Assembly: GCA_902826945.1 (NCBI GenBank)
Contig: CADEGS010000011.1
Span: 1 to 47,434 of the forward strand
DNA length: 47,434 bases
DNA from: an uncultured bacterium
GTDB lineage: Bacteria; Planctomycetota; UBA1135; GCA-002686595
Reading direction: 5' to 3'
Shown here piece by piece: positions 39,361 to 46,031 of the stretch (positions within the stretch are counted from its first letter, which is position 1; each line of letters begins with the position of its first letter). The position numbers were made by a program, and so were the translations under genes. The notes under the pieces are model-generated. The model was not told the origin of the DNA, searched no databases, and was given only the letters and a program-made list of their open reading frames with translations.

Positions 39361-39376
39361 TGTTCCACGTGGAACA
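39361..39376. promoter_or_regulatory. parS-like 16-base palindrome TGTTCCACGTGGAACA
   Basis: A perfect palindrome matches the bacterial chromosomal parS consensus (TGTTnCACGTGnAACA, as in Pseudomonas). It stands alone between two appendage genes, six bases before a TAGGAT box. No parA or parB gene is visible in the window. Confidence 0.75.
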
Positions 39377-39381
39377 CTTGC

Positions 39382-39387
39382 TAGGAT
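39382..39387 (+). promoter_or_regulatory. -10 box TAGGAT beside the parS-like site
   Basis: TAGGAT lies 13 bases before ATG 39401; an earlier in-frame ATG at 39386 overlaps the box. The palindrome just upstream would place a bound ParB next to RNA polymerase. Confidence 0.45.
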
Positions 39388-39400
39388 GCGGGCGGGCACC

Positions 39401-39832
39401 ATGCCGCGCGCGATCAAGGTCTACCGGGGGCTCGAGTTCCACCCTTCGGTGCCGTTCTGGATCCAGGACCAGCCGGCCGGCCCGGACGACGTCATCGTGG
39501 GTTCGGCCGACCTTTCGATGATCTACGACTTCAAGGTCTACGACATCAGCGCGCTCGGTCGGCCGACCCAGGTGCATTCCGAGACCAGCGGCAACCTGAC
39601 GCTGACCGCGTCCCCGTCTGTCGGCGGCTCGGGGTCGCCGCTCTGGACGCTCGACGACGTCGGCTACACCGCATCGCTCGCGGTCGACCCTGCGGCGTGG
39701 GATACGCCCGCGGTCGCGGGGAAGAGCTATCGCTTGGCGCTCTACTACACCTCGATCGCGTGGGCCCGGATCCCGCTGTTCTACGAAGGGCACGCGGTCC
39801 TCGAGGGCGCCGTCGGGAGTGGTCCGCCTTGA
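39401..39832 (+). CDS. Beta-rich appendage protein downstream of parS-like site
   Basis: ATG 39401 is preferred over ATG 39386, which overlaps the -10 box. The 143-residue protein starts MPRAIKVYRGLEFHPSVPFW and has a beta-rich Ser/Thr/Gly domain ending ARIPLFYEGHAVLEGAVG. It resembles small structural proteins beside phage fibres. It overlaps the next gene by 4 bases (TTGA). Confidence 0.55.
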   Translation: MPRAIKVYRGLEFHPSVPFWIQDQPAGPDDVIVGSADLSMIYDFKVYDISALGRPTQVHSETSGNLTLTASPSVGGSGSPLWTLDDVGYTASLAVDPAAWDTPAVAGKSYRLALYYTSIAWARIPLFYEGHAVLEGAVGSGPP

Positions 39833-40191
39833 CGTCTCTGATTCAGCCCAACAGGCACCGCAAGGTGCAGGGCCAGGTGCCGTACACGCAGGCGAACTTC
39901 GACTCGCTCGTCGCGCTGCTGCAGCGCATCTTGGCGGCCACGCGCGGCGGCGCGGGCGGTCGCAAGAAGTTGCTCGCGATTCAGGCGACCATCCTCGGCT
40001 GGAAGGTCCCCGACTCCTCGCAGATCGTCTCCCCGGTCACTCACTCGCCGGGCTCTCCGGAGGAGCTCAATCCCCCGAGGTCGATCAAGAAGAAGGGCGG
40101 CCCCGTCCTCAAGCGGAAGGGGCCGCCCAAGCGGCAGGTCTCGCGGGGAGGGATCATCCTTCCCGGGGACCCGAGCTTTCAGGAGCGCTAG
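39829..40191 (+). CDS. Basic C-terminal protein of appendage block
   Basis: This 120-residue protein starts at TTG 39829. The first half is helical (QANFDSLVALLQRILAATRG) and the second half is strongly basic and unstructured, with KKKGGPVLKRKGPPKRQ. It is the last gene of the rightward appendage block and converges with the leftward cluster. Function is not recognised. Confidence 0.55.
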   Translation: MTSLIQPNRHRKVQGQVPYTQANFDSLVALLQRILAATRGGAGGRKKLLAIQATILGWKVPDSSQIVSPVTHSPGSPEELNPPRSIKKKGGPVLKRKGPPKRQVSRGGIILPGDPSFQER

Positions 40192-40243
40192 CCGGGCAGG
40201 GTTCCGACGCCGGGCGCTCCGGGGAGTCTGACGACCAGGGGCA

Positions 40244-40900
40244 TCAGGCGGCCCTCCGTCGCTCGACGACGAGCCGCAGCATCGAGGTCTTCTGCTGCGG
40301 CAGAGGCTTGAAGATGGCCGCGAGCGCGTACACCGAGCGTTGGTGGCGCTCGGCTTGCTCCTCGGGCGTCTCGCCGGCTTTCGTCGGAGTGGAGACCGAG
40401 TGAGAGAGGACCGTGCCGCCGGGTCCCTGCGATTGCCAGCTCGTGACCATCGTTCCGGACTCGGAGGCAGCCGCGAAGGCAGCCGCGGGCCCGTGGCTGG
40501 CGGTGCCCGGCAGCGGGTTGTTGAGCAGCGCGTTCACGGCGGCGGCGTGCCGCCATGCGTGGTTGCTGACGCTCTCGAGCGGCTTGGGTGGGGTGACGAC
40601 GGTGTGCGTCATGCCGGAGGCGTCGGTCCACGTGGTGGTGTAGGTGTCCGCCTTCCCGCCGTTGTTGTTGGCCACGCCAGAGGCGACGGTGGTCGAGCCG
40701 GACTCGACGACCTGGAAGCCGTGGTCGACCAGCCATCCGACGTTCTCGGTGGTGGCCGGCATGGTTCCGACTCCGCCGGGGCCGTTGAAGACCAGGATGA
40801 CGGACTGCCCTTCGGCTCCGCCTTCGCCGGCCATTGCCGATTGCGCGACGGTGGGTGTTGCAGCCAAGAGCAGGGCGGCCGCTGCCAGTAGGGTTCTCAT
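40244..40900 (-). CDS. Exported protein of unknown function
   Basis: This 218-residue protein starts at ATG 40898-40900 with GGAG eight bases upstream. The signal peptide MRTLLAAAALLLAATPTVAQ has a clear hydrophobic core and an AQSA cleavage-like site. The mature part is rich in Ser, Thr, Gly and Val, with VILVFNGPGGVGTMPATTEN and later helical stretches. No enzymatic motif is seen. It is the last gene of the leftward cluster, four bases after the LexA-type regulator's stop. Confidence 0.6.
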   Translation of the reverse strand: MRTLLAAAALLLAATPTVAQSAMAGEGGAEGQSVILVFNGPGGVGTMPATTENVGWLVDHGFQVVESGSTTVASGVANNNGGKADTYTTTWTDASGMTHTVVTPPKPLESVSNHAWRHAAAVNALLNNPLPGTASHGPAAAFAAASESGTMVTSWQSQGPGGTVLSHSVSTPTKAGETPEEQAERHQRSVYALAAIFKPLPQQKTSMLRLVVERRRAA

Positions 40901-40904
40901 GGGG

Positions 40905-41267
40905 TTACTCCGTTGCTTGTTGAGTTTCTGATTCAGCCCGAGGAGCGGCGCCCCTCGGGCGTGCGGTTGCCCACCAGTTGCGATGAGTGCGCGGCGCCGT
41001 GCTGCGCACGTACCCCTTGGCTTCGAGCTCGACCAGGTGCGCGAGCACGGTTTGTCGGCTGATGCCGAGCGCCGATCCGGCTTCGTCGAGCGTTGGCCAC
41101 ATGCCGAGCTGCGCGTGGTAGTCCCACCAGAACGCGAGGACGTCCTCTTGTCGCGTGGTGAGCTGCGGCCGGTCGGCCAGGTAGAAGCGCCCCTTGCAGA
41201 CGGGGCACTCCTCGCCTTCGTGCAGGTGCGCGCGCAGGGCTTGCGCGGCCTCGGTGGGGTCTACCAT
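40905..41267 (-). CDS. LexA-type winged-helix regulator
   Basis: This 120-residue protein starts at ATG 41265-41267, overlapping the previous gene by 7 bases. An N-terminal Cys pair (CPVCKGRF) is followed by LTTRQEDVLAFWWDYHAQLG, TLDEAGSALGISRQTVLAHL and LVELEAKGYVRS, the winged-helix DNA-binding domain of LexA. The autocleavage domain is missing, so it would not respond to RecA by self-cleavage. It is a candidate repressor or late regulator of the phage. Confidence 0.65.
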   Translation of the reverse strand: MVDPTEAAQALRAHLHEGEECPVCKGRFYLADRPQLTTRQEDVLAFWWDYHAQLGMWPTLDEAGSALGISRQTVLAHLVELEAKGYVRSTAPRTHRNWWATARPRGAAPRAESETQQATE

Positions 41268-41596
41268 GAGCCGTCCTCCCGCATGGCCTCGGCGCGGTTC
41301 TCGGCTGCGTCGTCGGCCGCGGCCTCAAGCCGGTCGGCGTAGTGCTGGCCGGCGTCCTCGAGGATGTCGGCGTAGCGCTCGCGCTCGAGCCATGCTGCCG
41401 TGTTGAGGTGCACCTTGCCGGCGGCGGCCGCGCTGACCTCGGAGTCCGGGCGGTCGTGCTCTTCGAGGTAGCCGGCGGCCTCGTTCGGGTCCTCGATGTC
41501 GATGCCGAGGATGCCCGAGGGCACCAGCGGGCCGCGCTCGTCTCCGCGCACGCTCTCGTCGAGGTCGTACTCGATTGCAAACCCGTTCCAGATCAT
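41261..41596 (-). CDS. Hypothetical acidic protein
   Basis: This 111-residue protein starts at ATG 41594-41596, with GAGAGGA upstream as the ribosome-binding site. It is acidic, with MIWNGFAIEYDLDESVRGDE and a helical second half containing ERYADILEDAGQHYADRLEA. No function is recognised. Confidence 0.55.
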   Translation of the reverse strand: MIWNGFAIEYDLDESVRGDERGPLVPSGILGIDIEDPNEAAGYLEEHDRPDSEVSAAAAGKVHLNTAAWLERERYADILEDAGQHYADRLEAAADDAAENRAEAMREDGSW

Positions 41597-41610
41597 CGGT
41601 CCTCTCACGG

Positions 41611-41961
41611 TTAGGGGTTGGGGGCCCGGCCCCGGGGGCGCCTCAGGAGAGCGCCCACGGCCCGGAGCCGGGCTCCCGAAGATTGGCGGCCCGCCGACCT
41701 GGCCATGCGGCGTTTGATGGCGACTCTGCGGCGCGCCCCCTCGGGGTCCAGCTTGCCCGTCTGGTAGCCGGTCTCGAAGGCGTGCGCGAAGACGTGCCAC
41801 CAATCCGGGCTGTGGTCGCCCAGCTCGGGGAACGCTGCCAGGGTGGAGTCTCGCGCGGCGGTCTCTTGCGCGCGCGTCGGGTGGTTCTCCAGGGCCTCGT
41901 CCGACCGGCCCAGGTCGAGCCCGAGCCGGTAGGCGTGCCGGAGGATCGCGTCGGTCACCAT
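41611..41961 (-). CDS. Hypothetical 116-residue protein
   Basis: This protein starts at ATG 41959-41961. It is helical with AYRLGLDLGRSDEALENHPT and WWHVFAHAFETGYQTGKLD, then a strongly basic end (KRRMARSAGRQ). The pattern is seen in small phage proteins of unknown role. It lies between the small membrane protein gene and the acidic-protein gene in the leftward cluster. Confidence 0.55.
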   Translation of the reverse strand: MVTDAILRHAYRLGLDLGRSDEALENHPTRAQETAARDSTLAAFPELGDHSPDWWHVFAHAFETGYQTGKLDPEGARRRVAIKRRMARSAGRQSSGARLRAVGALLRRPRGRAPNP

Positions 41962-41975
41962 CCGTCGCCCATTTG

Positions 41976-42245
41976 TCAACGCTCCCCCCCGGGGTAGAAG
42001 GCTTCGCGCACCATCCGAACGGCCTCGGCCGTCCGGTAGTGCTCGGCCGACAGGTCGGGCGCGCCTCGCTCGAGCGCTTGGGCGCCAGCTTGCATTTCGG
42101 CCAGCTCGACCCGCCACGCGGCCGATCGTGCCGACGCGCGCTCACTCTCGCGCCCGTGCTCATAGCCAGCCTCGTAGCCGGCCGCCCAGCCGATCGCGCC
42201 GAGCGCCAGGGCGCCCGCGACTAGGCCGATGATGCCGGCTCTCAC
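41976..42245 (-). CDS. Small membrane protein
   Basis: This 89-residue protein starts at GTG 42243-42245, overlapping the previous stop (GTGA). The N-terminus has a membrane segment (AGIIGLVAGALALGAIGWAA) with G/A spacing, followed by GYEAGYEHGRESE and a helical tail. A holin-like, superinfection-exclusion or signalling role is possible; none is proven. Confidence 0.55.
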   Translation of the reverse strand: MRAGIIGLVAGALALGAIGWAAGYEAGYEHGRESERASARSAAWRVELAEMQAGAQALERGAPDLSAEHYRTAEAVRMVREAFYPGGER

Positions 42246-42688
42246 CGCTCCCCCTTGAGGAGCGCCGTTCCGTGCTCGACCCACCACTGAAACCCCTTCC
42301 GATTGCCCGAGTTCAGGCAGAGCTCCGGGGGGAAGTCCGAGTAGGGGATGACCTGGCTGGCCAGGCGGCGCGAGGTGTTCATGGGGTCATCGTCCTCGTC
42401 CTGGGGCGTGTCGCTCCAGCAGTCGACCTCGAACTTGCGGCCCTCGCGGTGCATCAGGCGCCAGACCTGGAATGAGGCGCGGCTCTTGTTGCTGCGGTGG
42501 ATCGCGGGTTGGTGGCTTGCGACCAGGTCGAGCAGCCAGTGGGCGCCGAACGAGTTTGCCAGCAGGGCCATTCCGTCGGTGTAGAGCAGGCCGAACGGGT
42601 GGCGGTGGATCCGTTGGGAGCCGTTGGCGTGGCGCTCGTAGTCGCGAAAGTGCGCGATCTTGTCGGCGGTCTCGGTGTCGGGGATCAC
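42242..42688 (-). CDS. DUF6876-like protein
   Basis: GTG 42686-42688 is chosen, overlapping the previous gene's stop. The 148-residue protein contains HPFGLLYTDGMALLANSFG, HWLLDLVASHQPAIHRSN and SRASFQVWRLMHREGRKFEV, the pattern I associate with DUF6876, a family of unknown role found in phages and plasmids. It also holds an FPPELCLNSGNRKGFQWW end. Confidence 0.6.
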   Translation of the reverse strand: MIPDTETADKIAHFRDYERHANGSQRIHRHPFGLLYTDGMALLANSFGAHWLLDLVASHQPAIHRSNKSRASFQVWRLMHREGRKFEVDCWSDTPQDEDDDPMNTSRRLASQVIPYSDFPPELCLNSGNRKGFQWWVEHGTALLKGER

Positions 42689-42921
42689 CAGGCACCCCCC
42701 ATGCTGTCGCGGGCTTGCGCCTCGTCGAGAGCGGCGGCGGCGTTCTCGGCGCTCCATGCGCGCCAGCACGTCGCGCAGCAGGTGAGGCGGTGCCGGCGGG
42801 AGTAGCCGATCGAGTCGCCGGCGCGGACCTCGTGCTCGGCGCTGTTGACGCAGCCGCGCGAGTCGCGGCGCGCGGTCAGCTCGTGGAAGTCGGAGAAGCG
42901 GGGCTCTCTCTGGAAGGACAT
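42685..42921 (-). CDS. Small Cys/His-containing protein
   Basis: This 78-residue protein starts at ATG 42919-42921. It has RGCVNSAEHEVRAG and RRHRLTCCATCWRAWSAE, a His/Cys spacing that could bind zinc. It leads the sub-cluster 42921-40244. No TAGGCT box is visible upstream. Function is not recognised. Confidence 0.55.
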   Translation of the reverse strand: MSFQREPRFSDFHELTARRDSRGCVNSAEHEVRAGDSIGYSRRHRLTCCATCWRAWSAENAAAALDEAQARDSMGGAW

Positions 42922-43027
42922 CTTGCAAGCCTCTCAAGGGGTTGGGCGAGGGGCGGCCTCGCCGGTAGCTCGTCAGCGCGGGAGCGACCCGCGGACGGGC
43001 GGGATGGGCCCCCGCCCGTTTCGCTCT

Positions 43028-43501
43028 TCATTCGGGCCACCATGCGCATTCCCGCAGGGAAGCGTGGGTTTCGGCGCCGATGATGAGGTGGTCTAGCAGG
43101 GGCACTCCGAGCAGCTTCCCGGCGTCGAGCAGCCGGCGCGTGATAGCTACGTCTTCCTGGCTGGGCTCGGAGTCGCCGCTCGGGTGGTTGTGGACCAGGA
43201 TTACGGCGGCGGCGCCCTCGCGCAGCGCCGGCCCGAAGACCTCGCGCGGGTGCACCAGGGACGACGTGAGCGTGCCGACGGAGACTTGAGCGCAGAGCCG
43301 GAGCCGGTGCTTGCCGTCCAGCAGCAGGACCCAAACCTGTTCGGTCGGGGAGTCACCGCAGAGCGCCCGGCCGACGGCGGCCGCTCGCGCTGAGCCGCTC
43401 AGTTCGGCCCCCGCGTACACTTCGCCCGGGGCCTCGCGCACGACCGGGCCCAGGGTGGTGATCAGCCGTCGCACGGCGCCGGCGCGTCGCTGGGACCTCA
43501 C
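43028..43501 (-). CDS. RadC/JAB-domain protein
   Basis: This 157-residue protein starts at GTG 43499-43501 (GTGA overlap). It shows the MPN/JAB motif VHNHPSGDSEPSQEDVAI, with H104 and H106, S108 and D117, plus LLDHLIIG, as in RadC (DUF2466). The N-terminal helix-hairpin-helix domain of full RadC is missing. RadC-type proteins are widespread in phages, plasmids and islands and their enzymatic role is unsettled. The metal-binding residues are intact. Confidence 0.8.
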   Translation of the reverse strand: MRSQRRAGAVRRLITTLGPVVREAPGEVYAGAELSGSARAAAVGRALCGDSPTEQVWVLLLDGKHRLRLCAQVSVGTLTSSLVHPREVFGPALREGAAAVILVHNHPSGDSEPSQEDVAITRRLLDAGKLLGVPLLDHLIIGAETHASLRECAWWPE

Positions 43502-43875
43502 GGGAAGCGCGCCTCGCGGTCGCAGTCGGGGCGGTCGGCCGGGCTCAGGCGGGCCGGCTGGCCGGCCCCATCGGGGAGCCCCCAGCACTCGACCAGCTTG
43601 AACCCGCGCGAGCCCGGGTAGTTCCCGTCCCACCGATGCGAGTCGGGATAGTGGTCGGTCCCCAGCGGGAAAAAGTAGGGTGCGCAGTGGGCCTTGGTGG
43701 CGCGCACCAACCCGGCTTCGACAAGCCGGGCGCACGTCTCTTCGTAGTTGTCGCGCGGCATCACCAGCGCCATGTAGGGCCCGGCGTACCCTTGCACCAT
43801 CGCGGGCTCCGCGGCCTCGCGGAACGACATGCGGCGCTCGTGGGGCAGGTCTGCAAATCGCATCGGGTAGCTCAT
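43498..43875 (-). CDS. Hypothetical 125-residue protein
   Basis: ATG 43873-43875 overlaps the previous stop. The protein starts MSYPMRFADLPHERRMSFRE, has YMALVMPRDNYEETCARLVE in its middle and is rich in Pro and Asp in the last third. No domain is recognised. It is part of the leftward operon with the RadC-type gene. Confidence 0.55.
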   Translation of the reverse strand: MSYPMRFADLPHERRMSFREAAEPAMVQGYAGPYMALVMPRDNYEETCARLVEAGLVRATKAHCAPYFFPLGTDHYPDSHRWDGNYPGSRGFKLVECWGLPDGAGQPARLSPADRPDCDREARFP

Positions 43876-44213
43876 GCCGTGGTCCCTCCCTCCCCCCGCA
43901 GCTCCGCCCCGCGGCCCTCATGCCCGAGCACGTGGCGGGCGGTGGCGAGCGCTCGCCGGAGCCGCGCTTGTGCGTCCAGCAGGGTCAACGGGTCCCCCTG
44001 GGTGTTCTCGCGCGCGGATGCGGCGATGGTGAGTTCTTGCAGCGCGGCCCGCAGGCGCGGGGCGGCAAGGATGGTGGCCAGCGTGTCGGCGCCCGGGTGG
44101 GCGTCGTACTGGGCGTAGACTGTGGCAATGTGTCGGCCGGAAGCGTCTTCGATCTCGCCGCCGCCGCCGGAGCTACTGACAAGGCGCCAGCGCTCGGGGT
44201 GTGCAGGTTCCAC
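43872..44213 (-). CDS. Hypothetical 113-residue phage protein
   Basis: GTG 44211-44213 is preferred, with GGGAG about 10 bases upstream; an in-frame TTG at 44234 is the alternative. The protein has WRLVSSSGGGGEIEDA, HPGADTLATILAAPRLRAAL and QELTIAASARENTQG, matching small phage proteins with an 'ILAAPxLxxAL' helix. It is first in the leftward cluster. Confidence 0.55.
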   Translation of the reverse strand: MEPAHPERWRLVSSSGGGGEIEDASGRHIATVYAQYDAHPGADTLATILAAPRLRAALQELTIAASARENTQGDPLTLLDAQARLRRALATARHVLGHEGRGAELRGEGGTTA

Positions 44214-44263
44214 GGGTGGGAGTCTCCCAGGCAAGGGGTCTCAAGGGGTGCCCACCCGGCGGG

Positions 44264-44269
44264 TAGGCT
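44264..44269 (+). promoter_or_regulatory. Orphan TAGGCT box
   Basis: TAGGCT 79 bases before ATG 44343, with no start codon at leaderless distance. A second box (44327) is closer to the gene. The repeat GCTGGCAAA occurs at 44267-44275 and 44296-44304. It may start a short RNA or a leader. Confidence 0.4.
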
Positions 44270-44326
44270 GGCAAAGCGTAGCACAAGAGTAGCCCGCTGG
44301 CAAACGCATTCCGTGGGGATCCGTGG

Positions 44327-44332
44327 TAGGCT
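44327..44332 (+). promoter_or_regulatory. -10 box TAGGCT, rightward, leaderless
   Basis: TAGGCT lies 10 bases before ATG 44343. Confidence 0.6.
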
Positions 44333-44342
44333 GACTGGCCTC

Positions 44343-44774
44343 ATGCCGACCCTCGAATCCGAGCCTACTCCGCCCCCGCTCTCGGTCCTCCCGCCCGTGG
44401 GGCACGCTCCCGGCTGGGGGTGTTGGTGCCGCCCCCGCGCCTCCGGTCGGGTCGCGCTCCACCGCACGGGAGTCCTCCCGTCGGGCACCTTGGCGCTGCG
44501 CATGCGGTGGCTCGGCTGGCTGGCCCAGCTCATGCCCGGACGCGGCTCCATCGAGCGCCGCCCCACCCTCGAGGAGCTCGAGCGCGCCTACTTGCTGACG
44601 GGGCTGGCCGTGATCGCCGAGCAGCTCGACGAGCTCTGCCCCTCGTGCCGGGCATGGAAAGGCCAAATGGCCCCCAGCCACTTCGGCTCCCGCGGCTGCC
44701 GCAACACGGGCCCGAGCGCCTCCCTCCGGGCAGGCGGACAGCGCCGGCACTGCACGTGCGACGGGTGCTTCTGA
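44343..44774 (+). CDS. Hypothetical Cys-rich protein
   Basis: This 143-residue protein starts at ATG 44343, after a TAGGCT box. It has a Pro-rich start, GWGCWCRPRASGRVAL, a hydrophobic helix near LAQLMPG, a helical segment ERAYLLTGLAVIAEQLD, and a Cys-rich C-terminus with LCPSCRAWKGQM and HCTCDGCF. The Cys pairs suggest zinc binding. No family is recognised. Confidence 0.6.
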   Translation: MPTLESEPTPPPLSVLPPVGHAPGWGCWCRPRASGRVALHRTGVLPSGTLALRMRWLGWLAQLMPGRGSIERRPTLEELERAYLLTGLAVIAEQLDELCPSCRAWKGQMAPSHFGSRGCRNTGPSASLRAGGQRRHCTCDGCF

Positions 44775-44798
44775 CCTCGGGGGCCTGAACGGCTGGGG

Positions 44799-44804
44799 TA
44801 GGCT
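44799..44804 (+). promoter_or_regulatory. Orphan TAGGCT box followed by TAC
   Basis: GTAGGCTTAC, the reverse complement of the recurring GTAAGCCTAC, lies 25 bases after a gene end and 160 bases before the next start. No start codon lies close by, so it may begin an untranslated RNA or be a regulator site. Confidence 0.4.
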
Positions 44805-44949
44805 TACACCCCGCCCCTCCTCGCGCGCGCCTCTCGCCCCGCTGCCCCCTTCCCCTGGGCGCCCTCTCTCTCTCTCCCCTTGGGGGTGGGAGAGCAAAGG
44901 CCAGCTCCCTGGGTGCGGCCCGGGGTTGTGCGGATCGGGGGGGCTGTCC

Positions 44950-44955
44950 TACCCT
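44950..44955 (+). promoter_or_regulatory. Weak -10-like TACCCT at leaderless spacing
   Basis: TACCCT lies 6 bases before ATG 44962. It matches TAnnnT but not TAGGnT, so it is weaker evidence than the others. Confidence 0.35.
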
Positions 44956-44961
44956 CGGGGC

Positions 44962-45720
44962 ATGGGTGAGCCTACCGGGGGGAGTTGGGGCAGCCCTGAG
45001 GGCCCTGAGGCGCCCTCCGAGCGGCCCCGGAGCGCGACGGGCTGCGGGTTCGGGGAGCCCGGCGGGGTGACCCCGGAAGAGGCCAATAGGGCCCTCCGGG
45101 AGAAGCGCGCGCGCGGCTCCCTGGCGCGTGCGATCCAGGCCTACGCTCGGGAGCGGCCCGACCGGCTGGCGCAGGTGGCCGAGGCCCTCTTCGACCTCGC
45201 CGTGTCCGGCGGCCGGGGCGCGATCGACGCGGCCCGGGTGATCCTCGACCGGGTCGATGGGCCGGTCTCCCTGGGGGTCGATGCCTTCATCGGGCAGGAC
45301 CGGACCATCCTGCTCCGGGTGGGGGCTGACGGCGTCCCGCTCCCCGGCTACTCGCACCCGCCGGCCATGCCCGAGGGCCTGGGCGAGCTCGACGACCCGC
45401 TGGCCCTCGCCCGGCACGTCGAGCCCGAGGAGGACGAGCCCGACCACGGGCCGAGCGGCCTTCCCGTGCACGCCGGCCCCCGCCCGCTCCCGGCCGAGGA
45501 CCTGGGCCTCGAGCCCGACCTCGAGCGGGCCGTGGCCGAGACCTTCGCAGCGACCCCCGACCCCGAGCCCGGCCCGCCGGCGCCCCCCGACCCGGCGCTC
45601 GTCCCCGCTCCCGACCCCACCCGCAAGCCGAAGGGCTGGCGCCCCAGCATGGCCGAGGCCCGCGCGATGCGGCGCGAGGCCTTGCGCGAGACCGGGCGCC
45701 TCCCAGACGAAACGGAATAG
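44962..45720 (+). CDS. Possible terminase small subunit-like protein (ILDR motif)
   Basis: ATG 44962 is preferred over the upstream in-frame ATG 44926 because of the closer -10-like box. The 252-residue protein has a disordered start, then AIQAYARERPDRLAQVAEAL and RGAIDAARVILDRVDGPV, a helix-then-ILDRVxG pattern seen in DUF5681 and some small terminase proteins. The rest is Pro/Glu-rich and disordered, with a basic helical end (EARAMRREALRETG). Large terminase lies far away, so the role is uncertain. Confidence 0.5.
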   Translation: MGEPTGGSWGSPEGPEAPSERPRSATGCGFGEPGGVTPEEANRALREKRARGSLARAIQAYARERPDRLAQVAEALFDLAVSGGRGAIDAARVILDRVDGPVSLGVDAFIGQDRTILLRVGADGVPLPGYSHPPAMPEGLGELDDPLALARHVEPEEDEPDHGPSGLPVHAGPRPLPAEDLGLEPDLERAVAETFAATPDPEPGPPAPPDPALVPAPDPTRKPKGWRPSMAEARAMRREALRETGRLPDETE

Positions 45721-45793
45721 ACCTTATCAGACGCAGCGCGCGTAAGCCCTTGCCACACAAGGGGATATGGCGAAAGGTGGGCGCGGGAAGGCA

Positions 45794-45815
45794 GGGGGGG
45801 AGGGGGGGTGGGGGG
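45794..45815 (+). repeat. G-quadruplex-like tract
   Basis: Seven G, A, seven G, T, six G on the plus strand, in a gap between rightward genes. Such a tract can fold into a stable G-quadruplex in single strands. Confidence 0.8.
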
Positions 45816-45910
45816 CGCCGCGACCCGGCCGGACTGGCCTTTCCGGGGCCTGGGAGTCCCGTTCCACCCCAGAGGTGGGCCCCCCCGCGCCCCAGCAACC
45901 GGGGGTTAGG

Positions 45911-45916
45911 TAGGCT
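45911..45916 (+). promoter_or_regulatory. Orphan TAGGCT box
   Basis: TAGGCT stands 116 bases before the next gene, with no nearby start codon. A second TAGGGT box (46020) is at leaderless distance. Confidence 0.35.
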
Positions 45917-46019
45917 GACTTCCCCGCCTCCAGAGGGCCGGAGCCGGGCCCCCGCGGTGGGACCCCCCGGGCGGGTGAGCGGCCCTGAACTAGGGCTGGC
46001 GTGTAAGCCTACCCTCTGG

Positions 46020-46025
46020 TAGGGT
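46020..46025 (+). promoter_or_regulatory. -10 box TAGGGT, rightward, leaderless
   Basis: TAGGGT lies 6 bases before ATG 46032. GTAAGCCTACC (46003-46013) is upstream, giving the same CCTACC...GGTAGG inverted repeat as at 1159-1175. Confidence 0.65.
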
Positions 46026-46031
46026 CCTGGG

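Larger units (their letters stand above)
45721..46031. other. 311-base gap: G-quadruplex-like tract and TAGGCT box
   Basis: No convincing gene lies here. It holds a G7-A-G7-T-G6 tract (45794-45815), an orphan TAGGCT box (45911-45916) and GTAAGCCTACC (46003-46013) before the promoter of the next gene. A 48-codon frame from ATG 45768 runs through the G tract but is Gly/Pro/Arg-rich and is probably not a gene. Confidence 0.6.

Noticed and set aside
40185..40225. Hairpin between the convergent genes at 40191 and 40244 as terminator
   Set aside because: GGAGCGC and GCGCTCC can pair, but the stem is short and there is no T run on either strand.
40627..40635. TCCACGTGG as a second parS
   Set aside because: Only the central 9 bases match; the outer TGTT and AACA are missing.
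45768..45914. 48-codon frame from ATG 45768
   Set aside because: It passes through the G tract, is low-complexity and has only a weak ribosome-binding site.
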